In this document: piece by piece, positions 9,048 through 17,807 of the stretch | Numbering within the stretch: the first letter of the stretch is position 1 | Layout: the number at the start of each line of letters is the position of its first letter | Assembly (NCBI GenBank): GCA_001642415.1 | Contig: LTDK01000174.1 | Coordinates: 186,001 to 250,000 of the forward strand | Length of the DNA stretch: 64,000 bases | Direction: 5' to 3' | Source: Nematocida ironsii | Taxonomy: Eukaryota; Microsporidia | Translations under genes and position numbers: made by a program | Notes under the pieces: model-generated | What the model saw: only the letters and a program-made list of their open reading frames with translations | What the model was told of the DNA's origin: nothing | The model's database searches: none

Positions 9048-10388
9048 CTACTCTTCCAGAATTGGAATGCTTGTTCCTTTCTCTATTTTGCCTGCTCCAA
9101 TGAGCCTCCAGTGCCCGCTGAGTTTTCGTGAGATACTTAGGGTGGCGCCTATTTCTGCGCATATTGGGGTGGCTAAAATGAATGAGGCTTTATCTTTTGA
9201 TGCTGCGGTTATTTGTATACGGCTGGAACTGCTGCCTATGTTTATTAAGAGCTGTTCCTTTATTGCGAGCGGCTTGCCCAGTGCGGGCATCTGTGCAGTG
9301 AGTTTTTCAAATAAATGGTAAGTTATGCTTAGCTCTCTGTATACCTCAGGGAGGGTTCCGGGCCTTCCCAGAACTTGCCCAACTAATTTATCTCCTCTGC
9401 AAAAGAATGGGTCTAATTCAGTTCCAATTCCCACAAGTCCTCCTGGAACAGCTACTTTAAGAACATTTGACTCTGCAAAAAGAGAGACAATTTTTGTTCT
9501 AACTGGCTTACATACTAGCTTTCCCTTGACTTTCTCTAGTACACCTGGTCTTATTTCTAATTCTTCTCCAGCCTGTATGTATCCGCTGGTTAGACATCCT
9601 CCAATAACACCTCCTTTATAATCTGATGGTTTGCATCCTGGCTTATTTATATCAAATGATCGAATTACTTGTACTTGTGGTGGCCTATCATACTCTCTCT
9701 GTGGTACTGGGATGTAGTTAACAATGTAGTCCAGAATTGCATCAAGATTGCAGCCGATCTGGGCTGATGTGGGTATAATGGGAGCCTGGCTCACTGTTGA
9801 ATCTTTTATGAAGTCTTCAATTTGGTCGTGATTTTCTAATGCCTGCTCTCTTGATAGAAGATCTATTTTATTCTGGAGTATTATTACTCTGTTAAGATCT
9901 ACTACATCTATTGCATTAAGGTGCTCTATAGTCTGTGGCTGTGGGCACTGCTCGTTTGCTGCTATGATTAGTATGGCAGCATCCATAATTGCTGCCCCGG
10001 TAAGCATTGTGTCCATAAGCACTTCATGCCCTGGGCAGTCTACAAATGAAACGTGTCTTTCCAGTGTAATGGTTCCTGTACAGTTCTTTGTTTTGCAGGA
10101 CTTTGGCGGTTTTTGGGTGCTAGATGTGGAGATGTAACACTCTGGCCTTTTACATATTCCTCCAGTGCATTTATATATCTTTGCATTTGCATATCCCAGC
10201 TTAATAGTTATGTTTCTTTCTAATTCACTTTTAAATCTTACTGTTTTTACACCACTGATTGCTCTGACAATGGTTGACTTTCCGTGGGCTACATGCCCAA
10301 TCATTCCTATGTTGACTGTTGCCTGGTTTTTCATGATATCCTGGCTAATCGGTCCTAGCTCTATTCCTTCAATGACTGTTGTCTGCAT
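9048..10388 (-). CDS. GCD11: translation initiation factor eIF2 gamma subunit
   Basis: 446 aa GTPase that brings initiator Met-tRNA to the 40S subunit. Motifs: G1 GHVAHGKST (31-39), switch region around ERNITIKLGYANAKIY, a Cys cluster typical of eIF2-gamma (CTGGICKRPEC and KSCKTKNC), G3 VDCPGHE and G4 NKID. The beta-barrel domains II and III follow with the usual GGVIGGCLTSGYIQ wording. It is slightly shorter than yeast Gcd11 because the N-terminal extension is missing. The tail of the gene abuts RPB11. Confidence 0.97.
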   Translation of the reverse strand: MQTTVIEGIELGPISQDIMKNQATVNIGMIGHVAHGKSTIVRAISGVKTVRFKSELERNITIKLGYANAKIYKCTGGICKRPECYISTSSTQKPPKSCKTKNCTGTITLERHVSFVDCPGHEVLMDTMLTGAAIMDAAILIIAANEQCPQPQTIEHLNAIDVVDLNRVIILQNKIDLLSREQALENHDQIEDFIKDSTVSQAPIIPTSAQIGCNLDAILDYIVNYIPVPQREYDRPPQVQVIRSFDINKPGCKPSDYKGGVIGGCLTSGYIQAGEELEIRPGVLEKVKGKLVCKPVRTKIVSLFAESNVLKVAVPGGLVGIGTELDPFFCRGDKLVGQVLGRPGTLPEVYRELSITYHLFEKLTAQMPALGKPLAIKEQLLINIGSSSSRIQITAASKDKASFILATPICAEIGATLSISRKLSGHWRLIGAGKIEKGTSIPILEE

Positions 10389-10731
10389 AAAATAAAAAAG
10401 CTACGCTATAATTAAATACACACAAACAGCTTAAATAATAAAAATACCAGAAAATAAAGAAATTCCAAAAAACAAAGAAATACCATTTAGACACCAAAAC
10501 AGCATACAAACACATTATACAAATATAATAAATCGTATATTATTGGACTGTTCTATGCATTTCTTCTGTATATTCATAAAATAGGTTATTATTACATAAT
10601 AAATTGGTTTATTGTACGTATTATAATATATCTAGAGTAATTTCCTAGATATCTGTAGATTTATTAGATCGTTTCAAGCAAAGTATACGTTAAAATACCA
10701 GTATACACTTTCTAAAAATTCTTGTTTCTAT
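10389..10731. other. 343-bp AT-rich spacer between eIF2-gamma and the small OB-like gene
   Basis: No coding frame, tRNA or repeat array is visible. It contains the promoter of the leftward eIF2-gamma gene (A-rich just before 10388) and the 3' flank of the leftward gene starting at 11097. Confidence 0.6.
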
Positions 10732-11097
10732 TTATGCATATAAAATATGCTGTAATGCTCCTTCAAATGAGAATATAGAGACAGATGTTGCATCTATAAT
10801 AGGATACTCCTGTGGCGCATCAGATTGCAACTTTCCAATGACCTGTAGCTGTAAATTTTCTCTGCCTTCTTTTTTTATTATTTTGTTAACTACTTCATTT
10901 GGAATACTTTCTAAATTTAGAATACCCTTTCCAGATATATCCTCTACTAAGTATTTAGTCCTTGTCATTCTTCTTTCTATTACTACTCTAAAAAGTCCCT
11001 CCTCAGACCTTCTTCCATGGATGAATTCAATTGATTTGCGACAGAATATTCCACTCTCACTCATTCTGCTTATACTGCCGTATGTCTCTCCCTCCAT
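10732..11097 (-). CDS. small protein, possible OB-fold (RPA3/RPA14-like)
   Basis: 121 aa, not confidently recognised. The alternation of charged and hydrophobic residues suggests a beta-barrel: KSIEFIHGRRS, FRVVIERRMTRTKYLVEDIS, then LQLQVIGKLQS and a final FSFEGALQHIL helix. The strand order and the VEDxSGKGxLxLE...VIGKL pattern faintly resemble the RPA3 subunit of replication protein A, and Ten1 or Stn1 are alternatives. It is divergent from the PAM16-like gene by 53 bp. Treat the function as unknown. Confidence 0.75.
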   Translation of the reverse strand: MEGETYGSISRMSESGIFCRKSIEFIHGRRSEEGLFRVVIERRMTRTKYLVEDISGKGILNLESIPNEVVNKIIKKEGRENLQLQVIGKLQSDAPQEYPIIDATSVSIFSFEGALQHILYA

Positions 11098-11150
11098 TCT
11101 TATAATGCACCCAGTGTAGTTAACTTTCGTTTTTACTTTTAAATTAAAAT

Positions 11151-11405
11151 ATGCTTATTCTTGCAAATATTACCAAAGCAGCTATTAGTGCACTGAAAGA
11201 GTACATCACATTTATGGGTGCAATGACCACAACCGAAGCAATGAACATTTTGAACATTTCAGTCGAACAAGAACTATCCCACAGCATAATTAAACAGAAT
11301 GCAGAAATACTAACAAAAAAGAATAAAAAAGCATTGCCAGCTTCTCTCTATATACTAAAGAAAATAAAAAGTGCCGAGACAGTTCTTCTCAGAGAGATAG
11401 AATAA
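11151..11405 (+). CDS. PAM16: PAM16/TIM16-like degenerate J protein of the mitochondrial import motor
   Basis: 84 aa. The pattern MTTTEAMNILNIS, then a charged helix, then SLYILKKIKSAETVLLREIE parallels Pam16 (M-[ST]-x-x-EA-x-x-ILN, then S-x-Y-x-x-KI-x-x-A-x-x-x-L-x-x-E). The hydrophobic N terminus ILANITKAAISAL corresponds to Pam16's membrane-associated helix. Pam16 is a J-like protein without HPD that holds Pam18 at the TIM23 channel and regulates mtHsp70. No HPD is present here, as expected. It is shorter than yeast Pam16, and the call rests on pattern reading, not a search. mtHsp70 and JAC1 in the same window make it plausible. Confidence 0.6.
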   Translation: MLILANITKAAISALKEYITFMGAMTTTEAMNILNISVEQELSHSIIKQNAEILTKKNKKALPASLYILKKIKSAETVLLREIE

Positions 11406-11637
11406 GTGTAATAAATAATATTTAATTAATTATACAATTTAAAATCATTTTTATATAATTTCTTATTATATTCTATTATTAAGGCGTATCTCATGAAAAT
11501 AAAAATAGTTTATTCTTGCGTATTTATGCTTTATAAAAATATAAAAGCATTTGCTATCATGGGTGGCTTGGATACATGTTTTCTCTAAAGAAATAATTTT
11601 TATAAAAATAATATATCTCTTATCTATAATGAATTAC

Positions 11638-12381
11638 TTAATTTAACAGTAAATGCTTGGTATGCCCTGCTTCAAAGTCTTCCCTGGTATTTACCTCTTT
11701 TATTTCAAAGTAGTTTATCATTATGGTTAGGACTGCTCCAACATATACAATATCTGAGTCTGGGAGCAGATTATGTGGCATGTAAGAAGAGAAATAATTT
11801 GGGAATAAGGCCAATCTATATCCTCTATCAGCACATTCATCAGACATACTTTCTTCTAATATAGATATAATACTTCTCTTGTTGAGTTCTTCAAGCATTT
11901 TATCTACCAATGGTTTTGTTCCTTTAATGAAAATGGTTGGTGTAGAGCTTTTGTACACAGAAGAGTGCAGTGTCTCTAAAATTTTGTCAAGGGCTACATC
12001 GTATGTAGATGTTCTAGTAATGGAGTGTGCGCAGTTTAGACTGGACTTAACCACTAGATCTACAGACCACAGAATAGAGTCATTTGGTGCATTTTCAACA
12101 GAGACCACGCATAGATTCTGAACACCCAAAGCAAGAGAGGTTGAAACAGAAGAGTACATGACAGACATAGACTCTATACTGGACTCTTTAAAGAAGTATT
12201 TTGATATCTTGTAAATATCTATCTTATCAATGTTGCTACTAACAAGAATAAATACATGCAGCTTTCCTTCCAAGTGACCAACCACCTCTTCCTTTGTGCA
12301 CTCTTTAAACGAAATACCAGTAGAAAACACCCTATAAACACCAATCCCATTGATCTCAATTATAATAACCTCTGGTTCCAT
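11638..12381 (-). CDS. divergent actin-related protein (ARP)
   Basis: 247 aa, much shorter than actin. The segment VSTSLALGVQNLCVVSVENA looks like the actin subdomain strand pair (phosphate-2 loop area), IFIKGTKPLVDKMLEELNKR matches the GG-loop region of the hinge, and the C terminus IVYVGAVLTIM...NTREDFEAG matches actin's WIGGSILASL...ISKQEYxxxG. Nuclear ARPs such as Arp8 have similarly altered nucleotide loops. The N-terminal phosphate-1 motif DNGSG is not recognisable, so ATP binding is doubtful. A role in INO80, SWR1 or NuA4-like chromatin complexes is speculation. It is divergent from the AAA gene across 41 bp. Confidence 0.5.
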   Translation of the reverse strand: MEPEVIIIEINGIGVYRVFSTGISFKECTKEEVVGHLEGKLHVFILVSSNIDKIDIYKISKYFFKESSIESMSVMYSSVSTSLALGVQNLCVVSVENAPNDSILWSVDLVVKSSLNCAHSITRTSTYDVALDKILETLHSSVYKSSTPTIFIKGTKPLVDKMLEELNKRSIISILEESMSDECADRGYRLALFPNYFSSYMPHNLLPDSDIVYVGAVLTIMINYFEIKEVNTREDFEAGHTKHLLLN

Positions 12382-12422
12382 GCTAATAGCAAATAAAAAG
12401 AAAAAAATTTAGGGGAACAAAT

Positions 12423-14339
12423 ATGAAAAATAGTTCTGCATATGAAGGCGGGCAAAGCAAGAATTTCTTAAATAATGCGCATATAGAGAACAGCGAAGTA
12501 TTATTAAGAAGCATGGAGGAGGAAAAGAACAAGAGCACAAATCTTGCAAATGCAAAACAAGAAGCCGAAAGCATTGTAGACATACAACAGGCAGTTATAG
12601 ATAATACAGAAGTAGCTAATAGAGGGAATAAAGACCTAAATATGAATGAAGATGTGAAGAAAGATGAAAAAGAAGATGAAGATGAAGAAAATAAAAATAG
12701 AAAAGAAAAAGAAAATAAAGAACAGAAAGTAGATGAACCATCTACAGGAAGAAATTCTATTCCCAACAGAAATAATGCGCAACAAACACCGCCAATGTTT
12801 GCACAAAGAGGTATGCCTGCTCCAAATAGAAGGCCTCCAGTCTATCCAAGCACACCTCCTAAAATGCCTATGAAGAGTCCAATTAGTCTGCAAACAATAG
12901 CCACAATTATTATGATTATATTCTTTTCGGCGAGTCTATACTTTTTGTTCAAGCAGCATGGCGGGCAGGGCGGCATGGGCGGCGTGTCTAAGAAGGACTC
13001 ATACTTCGAGAAAAACTTTAATGAGTTAGCAGATAAGTATAGAAGACTAAAACCAAGTCAGTGTAAGCAGAGTGCGTATTATGGGCTAGACGAGCAATTC
13101 AACAGTTATATTAAGTTAATTTTGCCCTACATAGAAGGTGGAGAAAATTCAGCCAATTTACGTAATAGTAGAATGCTTACAAAGAATTTAATGGTGTATG
13201 GTATGCCTGGTACAGGAAAGTCATTTTTTGCTAGAAAGTTGTTCTTGTTAACAGCACTTAATATAAAAGCAGAGAAGCTTAAGAAGAAGTACATGGTAAA
13301 AAATCTGAACATCAAGAACAAGAAAAATGCACACAGCATTATCAGAGAACTGTACGACTGTGATGACACAATCGAGTTGTACCAAATAGATTCTGGAATG
13401 TTTTTGAACAAGCTAGTTGGTGAGTCCGAAAGAGAATTTAGAGAATTCAAGGAGTTTATTGAGTGGAGACAGAAAACAATTCCTGTGATTGTATTTATAG
13501 ATGAAGCCGAGTCGGTTTTCAGCACTAGAAAGTCATCAGATACTGGCGGTGGTGGGCAAATCGCACTAAACTTAAAGACAATGTGGCTTACTTGGCTAGA
13601 CGGAATAGAGGCGAAAGAAGAAAGTCGAAGATTTCTTATAGCAGCGACGAATTTTTACGAGTCAATTGATGATGCTTTAAAAAGAAGATTTGAATCAAAG
13701 CTTGGTATTCCTCTGTCAGTTAAATCAGACAGAAAGACTCTTTTGGAAAAGGAGCTTTTTAGAACAAAAGTAGTTGATGCAAGGAACCGTATGGATAAGA
13801 ATAAAATTTTAGATGCAACTGAAGGAATTCAAGGGAACGACATGATGAAAATAGTTGATGACTTGAAAAAGAAAAAGAACAGCACTAAAACTCCGGTTTC
13901 TTTGAAAAAAGCACTAAACCACATACAAAAGCATAAAAAGATATTAGATGAAGCAGAAAAGGAGAAAAAGGAAAAAGATAAAATGTATAAAAAGCATCAG
14001 ATCCATGATGATACGAAAATGTCAAATCCTGACTCAATAATAACCACCCTCTATTGGGAGAAAACAGATTCAATCCCAGTTACCAAGCAAGACATGATGA
14101 GTATTGAGGAGGAGCTGGCTATGCAAACAGAAATAGACATTAAAGAGAATGAGGACAAACAAACAATCATGTCTAACCTAGGCATATCTTTGAACCATGA
14201 TGATGGATCTTCTGATGGATTAAACAAAGATAGCCAAGACTCAGAAAGTAGTTTGGAAGAAGACGAGTCATCCAACCAGGGCATGCTTACAACTGCAGGA
14301 AACTGGCTAGCAGGTGTTCTTGCAAAAATATCTTCCTAG
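12423..14339 (+). CDS. membrane-anchored AAA ATPase
   Basis: 638 aa. Residues 1-150 are low-complexity, first Glu/Lys/Asn-rich and then Pro-rich; a membrane segment spans about 154-176, followed by a Gly-rich linker. The AAA module contains Walker A GMPGTGKS (about 260-267), Walker B VIVFIDEAES (about 354-363), sensor-1 AATN and an arginine-finger region LKRRFESK. The last 170 residues are charged helices and an acidic Ser-rich tail. No HExxH metalloprotease motif follows, so it is not FtsH/Yme1. ATAD3 or Msp1/ATAD1 share the membrane plus AAA layout. The compartment (ER, mitosome or plasma membrane) cannot be told. Confidence 0.85.
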   Translation: MKNSSAYEGGQSKNFLNNAHIENSEVLLRSMEEEKNKSTNLANAKQEAESIVDIQQAVIDNTEVANRGNKDLNMNEDVKKDEKEDEDEENKNRKEKENKEQKVDEPSTGRNSIPNRNNAQQTPPMFAQRGMPAPNRRPPVYPSTPPKMPMKSPISLQTIATIIMIIFFSASLYFLFKQHGGQGGMGGVSKKDSYFEKNFNELADKYRRLKPSQCKQSAYYGLDEQFNSYIKLILPYIEGGENSANLRNSRMLTKNLMVYGMPGTGKSFFARKLFLLTALNIKAEKLKKKYMVKNLNIKNKKNAHSIIRELYDCDDTIELYQIDSGMFLNKLVGESEREFREFKEFIEWRQKTIPVIVFIDEAESVFSTRKSSDTGGGGQIALNLKTMWLTWLDGIEAKEESRRFLIAATNFYESIDDALKRRFESKLGIPLSVKSDRKTLLEKELFRTKVVDARNRMDKNKILDATEGIQGNDMMKIVDDLKKKKNSTKTPVSLKKALNHIQKHKKILDEAEKEKKEKDKMYKKHQIHDDTKMSNPDSIITTLYWEKTDSIPVTKQDMMSIEEELAMQTEIDIKENEDKQTIMSNLGISLNHDDGSSDGLNKDSQDSESSLEEDESSNQGMLTTAGNWLAGVLAKISS

Positions 14340-14813
14340 TACAGCTATTCTTCATGTATTAGAGAACCCGTGTCAATAAAACTAGCTATTTTATATATCT
14401 CAGAATTAAATCTCACCAATTCCTTACTTATACCGTAATTTAACTATTTAAATAATACCCATCAACGCATTTAGACAGATTTATTAATTCACGGATTAAA
14501 CCGTGTGATACTGTAATTATAGCCATCTTTAGGCAGTTATTCAATTAAATCTAATTTTAATTATAGAATAAAAATAAACGCGTATGTTATAATTGGTTTC
14601 ATGTACATATTTATTTTTAGGATTACAATGTGTAAATTTATACTAAATTATATGTGTATGGTACAGCAGGAAATAGATGGATATACTGTATTTATTAGTT
14701 ATACTGGAGTATTATAGAAATTTCTGTATATGACCTAAATAGTAATTTAAACAGAGTTTCTGAAATGTTTCAGATTTCGCTTTAATATTAATACGGATAA
14801 CACATACACAATA
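14340..14813. other. 474-bp AT-rich spacer
   Basis: No convincing gene. A 38-codon ORF from 14601 exists but is within chance expectation for AT-rich DNA. The 3' part holds the promoter of the phosphate-transporter gene. Confidence 0.6.
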
Positions 14814-16322
14814 ATGAATTCTAAAGCCAATGAAGGAGAGTTTAAAATAACCACCACGCCATCACAGCATCCATTCACTATTGATATCACAGAGTCATCA
14901 GCACAAGAATCTCCCAGAGAGCAAAAAAGACAGCGAATAAAGAAGGCAATTAAGGGAAAGAGGGAAAACACGATTAAAGCAATACTTGGAGTTATTTTAG
15001 TCATAGTAGGAATAACCATCTATTTTATGCTAACAAATGTATATACAAGTGTGTTTCCAAGCAAGTCTGCTGCAGTCTGCTGTATTATCTCATTCTTAGC
15101 AAGTGCGTTCTGGTCTCTTCATATACTGCCACTAGAAATTACTTCAGTTGCTCTTATTCCAATAGTAATTATATCTAATATAATGGTGCCAGATAAAACT
15201 GGTGTACAGGGATGGCTTAGTGGCTTTGTAATAGTCACGAAAATACTAGTATCTCCTGTTGTATTGCTACTAATGGGGAGTTGTCTTTTGTCTGTATACT
15301 TTCAGTGCAATGGTGGAGAGAAGATGGTTCTGCCGTATCTGATTGATGGAGGGAATATATATTCCAGTCTGTTCAGAAGTATGTTTCTATCCATAATTCT
15401 TTCATCAATCATGTCAAACATCACTGCTCCAATTATTATAATATCAATTCTTCAGAGCAGGCCGCGGCCACCAAGCCCAGCAATTATTATGGGTGTGGCT
15501 ATGGGCTCAAATATTGGGGGAATGGTTCTCCCCATAAGCAGTCCGCAGTCCATTCTTGGATCTGGCATTATAGGTGTCTCCTGGAGCAGGTGGATGTGGG
15601 TATCCCTTCCCACAGTTGCTGTATGCTTTTTATTTGTGTTTTCCTTAATAATTGCATATTTCCCAAAACAGCCGCAGAGTGAGAACAATATTGTTATTGT
15701 AGATGAACCGCAGAATTCTTCTCTTTTAATCATTGTGACAACTCTTTGCATTATTTGCTGGTCACTTCCATCGATTTATTCAGGACTAAAGTGGATATAT
15801 GCACTGCCAGTGTGTGCACTTCTCATAACCAAAAGTGCTCGGAAAGTGTTTAACAGGAAGACTCTTGAAATTATTTCTATTGCTGTAGCAGGAACTGCAA
15901 TTGGAAGGGGAATAAAAACCACTAAAATGCTAGAGAGTATGATCTCTGGGCTAATCATAAGCAGCAAGGAAAGGAGTCTTCTATTTCTTCTAATTTCCTT
16001 GTCTTTTGTTATGCTCTGTCTCTCCTGCATAGTCTGCCACACTGTGAGTGCAGTGGTACTTCTGCCTATTTATGAGAAGATAGGTATGTTTGTGGGAAGA
16101 CCAAAACTCATTGTTGCGATATCTGCACTGGCTTGTTCTTGCGGCATGGCCTTCCCTGCAAGCGGATTCCCAAATATTTTAGCAAGCTCATTTAAATCAT
16201 CAAATGGGAAAAGATTAGTGAGCTCAAAAGATTTTATTTTAATTGGAACAATTTCAACCATTGTCTGCTGGATTTCGATTTTAACTGTTTCTCTGTTTTT
16301 TATGGTCATAGCAAAGTTTTAA
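14814..16322 (+). CDS. SLC13/DASS-family transporter, PHO91/PHO90-like phosphate carrier
   Basis: 502 aa, about 11-12 membrane segments after a 60-residue basic cytosolic N terminus. Two inverted-repeat signature loops are visible: SNITAPIIII (first SNT-type motif) with the following GSNIGGMVLPISSPQS, and CGMAFPASGFPNILASS in the second half, equivalent to the FP-S-FPN motif of yeast Pho87/90/91. The SPX domain that regulates the yeast proteins is absent. Likely a sodium- or proton-coupled phosphate or anion importer, useful for a parasite that takes metabolites from its host. The substrate is inferred from the motif only. KRR1 starts 8 bp after its stop. Confidence 0.8.
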   Translation: MNSKANEGEFKITTTPSQHPFTIDITESSAQESPREQKRQRIKKAIKGKRENTIKAILGVILVIVGITIYFMLTNVYTSVFPSKSAAVCCIISFLASAFWSLHILPLEITSVALIPIVIISNIMVPDKTGVQGWLSGFVIVTKILVSPVVLLLMGSCLLSVYFQCNGGEKMVLPYLIDGGNIYSSLFRSMFLSIILSSIMSNITAPIIIISILQSRPRPPSPAIIMGVAMGSNIGGMVLPISSPQSILGSGIIGVSWSRWMWVSLPTVAVCFLFVFSLIIAYFPKQPQSENNIVIVDEPQNSSLLIIVTTLCIICWSLPSIYSGLKWIYALPVCALLITKSARKVFNRKTLEIISIAVAGTAIGRGIKTTKMLESMISGLIISSKERSLLFLLISLSFVMLCLSCIVCHTVSAVVLLPIYEKIGMFVGRPKLIVAISALACSCGMAFPASGFPNILASSFKSSNGKRLVSSKDFILIGTISTIVCWISILTVSLFFMVIAKF

Positions 16323-16330
16323 ATTTTTAC

Positions 16331-17215
16331 ATGGCAACTGCAAATTGCTTAGCTCAGAACAAAGAGAAAAAAGAAAGGAGAGAAAAAAGAGATGTTCCAG
16401 ATGACATTCAAAATTACAAGCCAGAGCCATTCACTGAGAAAGAGCTCAAACAGTTTTTAGAGACAAGCTCATTTGAAGTTATGTTCCCAAAGCACAGAGA
16501 GAAGTACATCAGAGAGACAGAAGAGTACATAAGAAAAGCACTTGCCCAGAGAAGGCTTGCACTGATTGTGGACTATCACGAATTAATACTTAAAGTAGAG
16601 ACCACACCACATACAAGAGATCCATATGTGATTATGGAGGGAAGGGATGTTCTGAAGTTAGTGAGCAGAGGTGTACCTCTGGAAAAGGCAATAAGAGTAT
16701 TTGAGGATGGAATAACACATGATATCATTCCCATAAATGTATTTACCAGAAACAAAGAAATATTTTTAAAAAGAAGAGAGCGTCTTATAGGTCCACGTGG
16801 GAATACTATAAAATCGCTAGAATTACTAACAGACTGTTACATTCTTCCATTTGGGAACACAGTGAGTGCAATAGGTAATTATAAGAGTTTAAAAGAGGTA
16901 AGAAATGTTGTTACAAAGTGCATGGAGAACATACATCCGATCTATGAGATAAAGAAGTTAATGATACGACGAGAGCTTGAAAAGGATCCAGCACTTAAAA
17001 CAGAAAACTGGGAGAGGTACATGCCGCAGTACAAGAAGACACACAGTAAAAAGAGAAAGGTCACGATAGTAGAAAAAACCTACAGAAATACTTTCCCAGA
17101 GCCAGAGCAGAGAAAGCAAGACAAGGAGATGATGAGTGGTACGTATGTTCATAAAGACAGGCCAAAAAAGAATTCCAACCAAAACACAAAGAAAGAATCC
17201 TCAGAGAATATCTAA
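16331..17215 (+). CDS. KRR1: KRR1 small-subunit processome component (KH domain)
   Basis: 294 aa nucleolar protein required for 18S rRNA processing and 40S assembly. The KH-like core RLIGPRGNTIKSLELLT (about 151-167), the following YILPFGNTVSAIG, and NIHPIYEIKKLMIRRELEKD are near-exact family signatures. The Lys-rich ends are typical. Length is close to yeast Krr1 (316 aa). It follows the transporter stop by 8 bp on the same strand, so its promoter must lie within the transporter coding region or the tiny spacer (AAATTTTTAC). Confidence 0.95.
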   Translation: MATANCLAQNKEKKERREKRDVPDDIQNYKPEPFTEKELKQFLETSSFEVMFPKHREKYIRETEEYIRKALAQRRLALIVDYHELILKVETTPHTRDPYVIMEGRDVLKLVSRGVPLEKAIRVFEDGITHDIIPINVFTRNKEIFLKRRERLIGPRGNTIKSLELLTDCYILPFGNTVSAIGNYKSLKEVRNVVTKCMENIHPIYEIKKLMIRRELEKDPALKTENWERYMPQYKKTHSKKRKVTIVEKTYRNTFPEPEQRKQDKEMMSGTYVHKDRPKKNSNQNTKKESSENI

Positions 17216-17282
17216 AAGTGAATATTAACAGACAAATAATAGAAATAAAATTAAAATAGGTAATTATATACTGATTTAGTAA

Positions 17283-17609
17283 TTAAAAGAAGTAAGAAGG
17301 ACGGGATATATTAATACCGCACTCTTTCAGGGCATTCTCTACATCGGACAGTGTGAGAGTGAGCTTCTTCTCTTTTGGTGTTTTTTTTTCTTTCAGCGAT
17401 GCTCTCTTTGCGATCTTGTGGTATTGGTAGGCACATGTGGCCACGTCAGTAATTAGCTTTTGTGCTATAAGAGAGACCAGTTTTTTAATCTTTGGGTCAT
17501 CTGTTGCCAGTCCTGCTTTAGTAAAGCAGTGGTCTAGCACAACATCTGGGATTAAAGGAATAAAAGAGTCAAGTCCCTCATTTATTTTGTTGAATGTGCT
17601 GTCGTCCAT
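17283..17609 (-). CDS. TAF10: TAF10, TFIID/SAGA histone-fold subunit
   Basis: 108 aa. The histone-fold core IPLIPDVVLDHCFTKAGL, DPKIKKLVSLIAQKLITDVA and the C-terminal LTLTLSDVENALKECGI followed by a PSYFF end match TAF10 closely. TAF10 pairs with TAF3 or TAF8 in TFIID and with SPT7 in SAGA. The long N-terminal tail found in yeast and human is missing. The 52-aa ORF lies 12 bp upstream on the same strand. Confidence 0.92.
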   Translation of the reverse strand: MDDSTFNKINEGLDSFIPLIPDVVLDHCFTKAGLATDDPKIKKLVSLIAQKLITDVATCAYQYHKIAKRASLKEKKTPKEKKLTLTLSDVENALKECGINISRPSYFF

Positions 17610-17621
17610 AAAAGAAAAAAA

Positions 17622-17780
17622 CTATCCAATTCTTGTACCAATGGATGGGGCAAGGGCAGTGGCCATATCTATTGTATCTCCCCATTTAAGAACATTTTCT
17701 TTTCTTACTTCTTGTTTCTCTGTCTCTTCAGTTATTTTCTGTGAGAGTTCATCTATGGACACTCTTTGCAATATAAACAT
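17622..17780 (-). CDS. predicted 52-aa protein of unknown function
   Basis: An uninterrupted ORF from ATG 17778-17780 to TAG 17622-17624. The protein is highly charged ([20 protein letters not shown]) and ends in a small-residue segment ([17 protein letters not shown]). Base composition is like neighbouring genes rather than spacer, and it fills exactly the space between TAF10 (12 bp) and RAD51 (27 bp). I do not recognise the family. The first half would form an amphipathic helix. Confidence 0.5.
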   Translation of the reverse strand: MFILQRVSIDELSQKITEETEKQEVRKENVLKWGDTIDMATALAPSIGTRIG

Positions 17781-17807
17781 GCATGTTCTAGTTTTTTTAT
17801 GCGTTTA

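Noticed and set aside
12383..12766. 127-aa Ser/Phe-rich minus-strand ORF
   Set aside because: Antisense shadow of the Lys/Glu/Asn-rich N terminus of the AAA gene.
14601..14717. 38-codon ORF before the phosphate transporter
   Set aside because: Low complexity, AT-rich and expected by chance.
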